Shown here: in pieces, positions 63,090 through 64,000 of the stretch
How positions within the stretch are numbered: the stretch's first letter is position 1
Layout: every line of letters starts with the position of its first letter
DNA from: Lepidostoma basale
Taxonomy: Eukaryota > Arthropoda > Insecta > Trichoptera > Lepidostomatidae
Assembly: GCA_022606425.2 (NCBI GenBank)
Contig: JAHDVF020000251.1
Location: 558,001-622,000, forward strand
DNA: 64,000 bases
Direction: 5' to 3'
Translations under genes and position numbers: made by a program
Notes under the pieces: model-generated
Database searches by the model: none
What the model saw: the letters and a program-made list of their open reading frames with translations, nothing else
Told to the model about the DNA's origin: nothing

Positions 63090-63311
63090 TTAACCTACCC
63101 TAACCTATCCTTACCTAACCCACCTACACATTAAAGATAACTAGCATGGAGGGCAATTTGACCATTATTTTTATCTATCTGATGATTTGATTCACAATTT
63201 GGAATTGCCGATTTATTATTATTATTTGCATTTTATCATATTGATTGACCGGAAGGGGGATGATAATTGTTCCGACCGCATATGGCACGACCGCAAGTGG
63301 GAAGACACCCA

Positions 63312-63430
63312 GGGTCCGATTCCCGGCGATGGCAGTGTGATTGTCACACTGTCTTTGTTCTGGTGTGGAATTCATGTGACAATAAAATGGCGATAGATTA
63401 GCTACCTATCGCATGTCATGAGAATCAATA
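63312..63430 (+). mobile_element. 3' half of the split SINE
   Basis: GGGTCCGATTCCCGGCGATG, GTGTGGAATTCATGTGACAA and GGCGATAGATTAGCTACC continue the SINE interrupted at 56725. It stops at AGAATCAATA, lacking the usual GATGTAAAGAG end, so it was 3'-truncated as well. Confidence 0.8.
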
Positions 63431-64000
63431 ACTAAAAAGTTGTATACAGTAATTGGGTTCAATTGTGGAAAGCTCAAGTGGTATCTCAAAACCAGCAAAA
63501 ATGTTATACTTTGCTGCAAACCAATCCCTCAGATTGAAACTAGCGCAGCAAAACACCGCATCAATGTTTGAGTGCTTTTTTATTGGAATTGGCTGGCTAG
63601 TGCGCTTTCTTTCATCTGCTTTGTGAAGTTGATGCATTTTTTAAAATTTTAAAATTATAATAAACAAACAATCTACGCTGATTGTAAACATTAGCTAAAA
63701 AGGGTAATGTTCTATTTTAAATGGTTTTATAATAATAATTTTTATTTGTACATAACTTTCTTACATAATTTTCTTTTGTTTAATATGATTTGTAAAATAA
63801 TGGTATTTGTCAAAATCAAGGTTTGATTGAAGATTTGTTGTATTTTTATTTATCATTTTTCAAAACTGTATATTAAAGATGGAACTCAAATATTTGATCA
63901 CATCATATGATAATAGCATAGCATTCTGTGATGTGGACAGAAATAATATAATAACTCGGAAAATCAATTGAAGAGTGATATTTGCCTATGAGTTTTATCA
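63431..64000. other. Right edge of window, no confident gene
   Basis: AT-rich. ATG 63879 opens a 30-codon frame (MELKYLITSYDNSIAFCDVD ..., stop TGA 63969-63971) that looks coding-like but is too short to judge. The minus-strand open stretch 63425-63637 has no recognisable homology. Confidence 0.3.

Larger units (their letters stand above)
56726..63311. mobile_element. Terminal-inverted-repeat element inserted in the SINE (unclassified)
   Basis: The left end has CCACTTGCGGTC, CATTTGCGGTCA, GAACAATTATCGTCCC and CGGTCAAT. The right end, inverted, has CCCACTTGCGGTC, CATATGCGGTCG, GAACAATTATCATCCC and CGGTCAAT. The inverted repeat is about 60 bp at roughly 80% identity, with a sub-repeat T(T/A)TGCGGTC. 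With the retrotransposon block removed the element is only about 480 bp. The inferred 8-bp duplication would fit hAT- or P-like groups, but the termini match neither clearly. No transposase present. Confidence 0.75.

Overview
This is an AT-rich, intron-rich eukaryotic window. It reads as insect nuclear DNA, and a moth or butterfly is my best guess: the genes are animal-type with short exons, the transposons are piggyBac, mariner, hAT-like, R1-clade and RTE-like, there is a tRNA-derived SINE family, and one stretch resembles the insect telomere unit TTAGG. The order-level assignment is inference only.

Five conserved genes could be rebuilt exon by exon with intact frames and GT/AG junctions. 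They are an INO80 chromatin-remodelling subunit E homologue (3854-7225, +); a PPTC7-type mitochondrial PP2C phosphatase (8754-28233, +, with a 13.4 kb intron packed with transposon debris); a Derlin-2-type ER-associated-degradation membrane protein (36812-41911, -); an intronless TRAPPC13 trafficking subunit (42307-43515, +) that is head-to-head with the Derlin gene across about 395 bp; and a class I phosphatidylinositol transfer protein related to fly vibrator (48442-56403, +), which needs an 8-nt micro-exon. A short unrecognised 5' coding exon lies at 2469-2586 (-). Derlin (ER protein export and quality control), TRAPPC13 (ER/Golgi tethering) and the PITP (Golgi lipid supply) all act in the secretory pathway, but only the first two share a probable promoter.

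Most of the rest is repeats. Elements with definable ends are: an internally deleted piggyBac (4195-4750, TTAA duplication); a palindromic TTA-flanked MITE (34564-35897) with a dead mariner inside it; a second dead mariner (43959-44844); a hAT-like MITE (37676-37924, 8-bp duplication) inside an RTE-like fragment; a 2.15 kb giant inverted repeat (45971-48116); a nearly perfect 152-bp palindrome (21622-21773); and a three-level nest at the right end. In that nest a SINE is split by a terminal-inverted-repeat element (56726-63311), which is itself split by a 6.1 kb block of chimeric R1-clade retrotransposon sequence (56981-63089) sitting in a telomere-like TTAACCTACCCTAACC target. About eleven fragments of one RTE-like 3' end family, and tails of several other retrotransposons, are scattered through introns and intergenic DNA.

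The most unusual signal is a set of about fifteen short motifs with a shared architecture: a GATGA-like box, a small hairpin, then GAAAC and often ATGTC. They are often paired head-to-head in foldback structures. The layout resembles the catalytic core of hammerhead ribozymes carried by Penelope-like retroelements. That is a hypothesis; covariance-model searches and cleavage tests would settle it.
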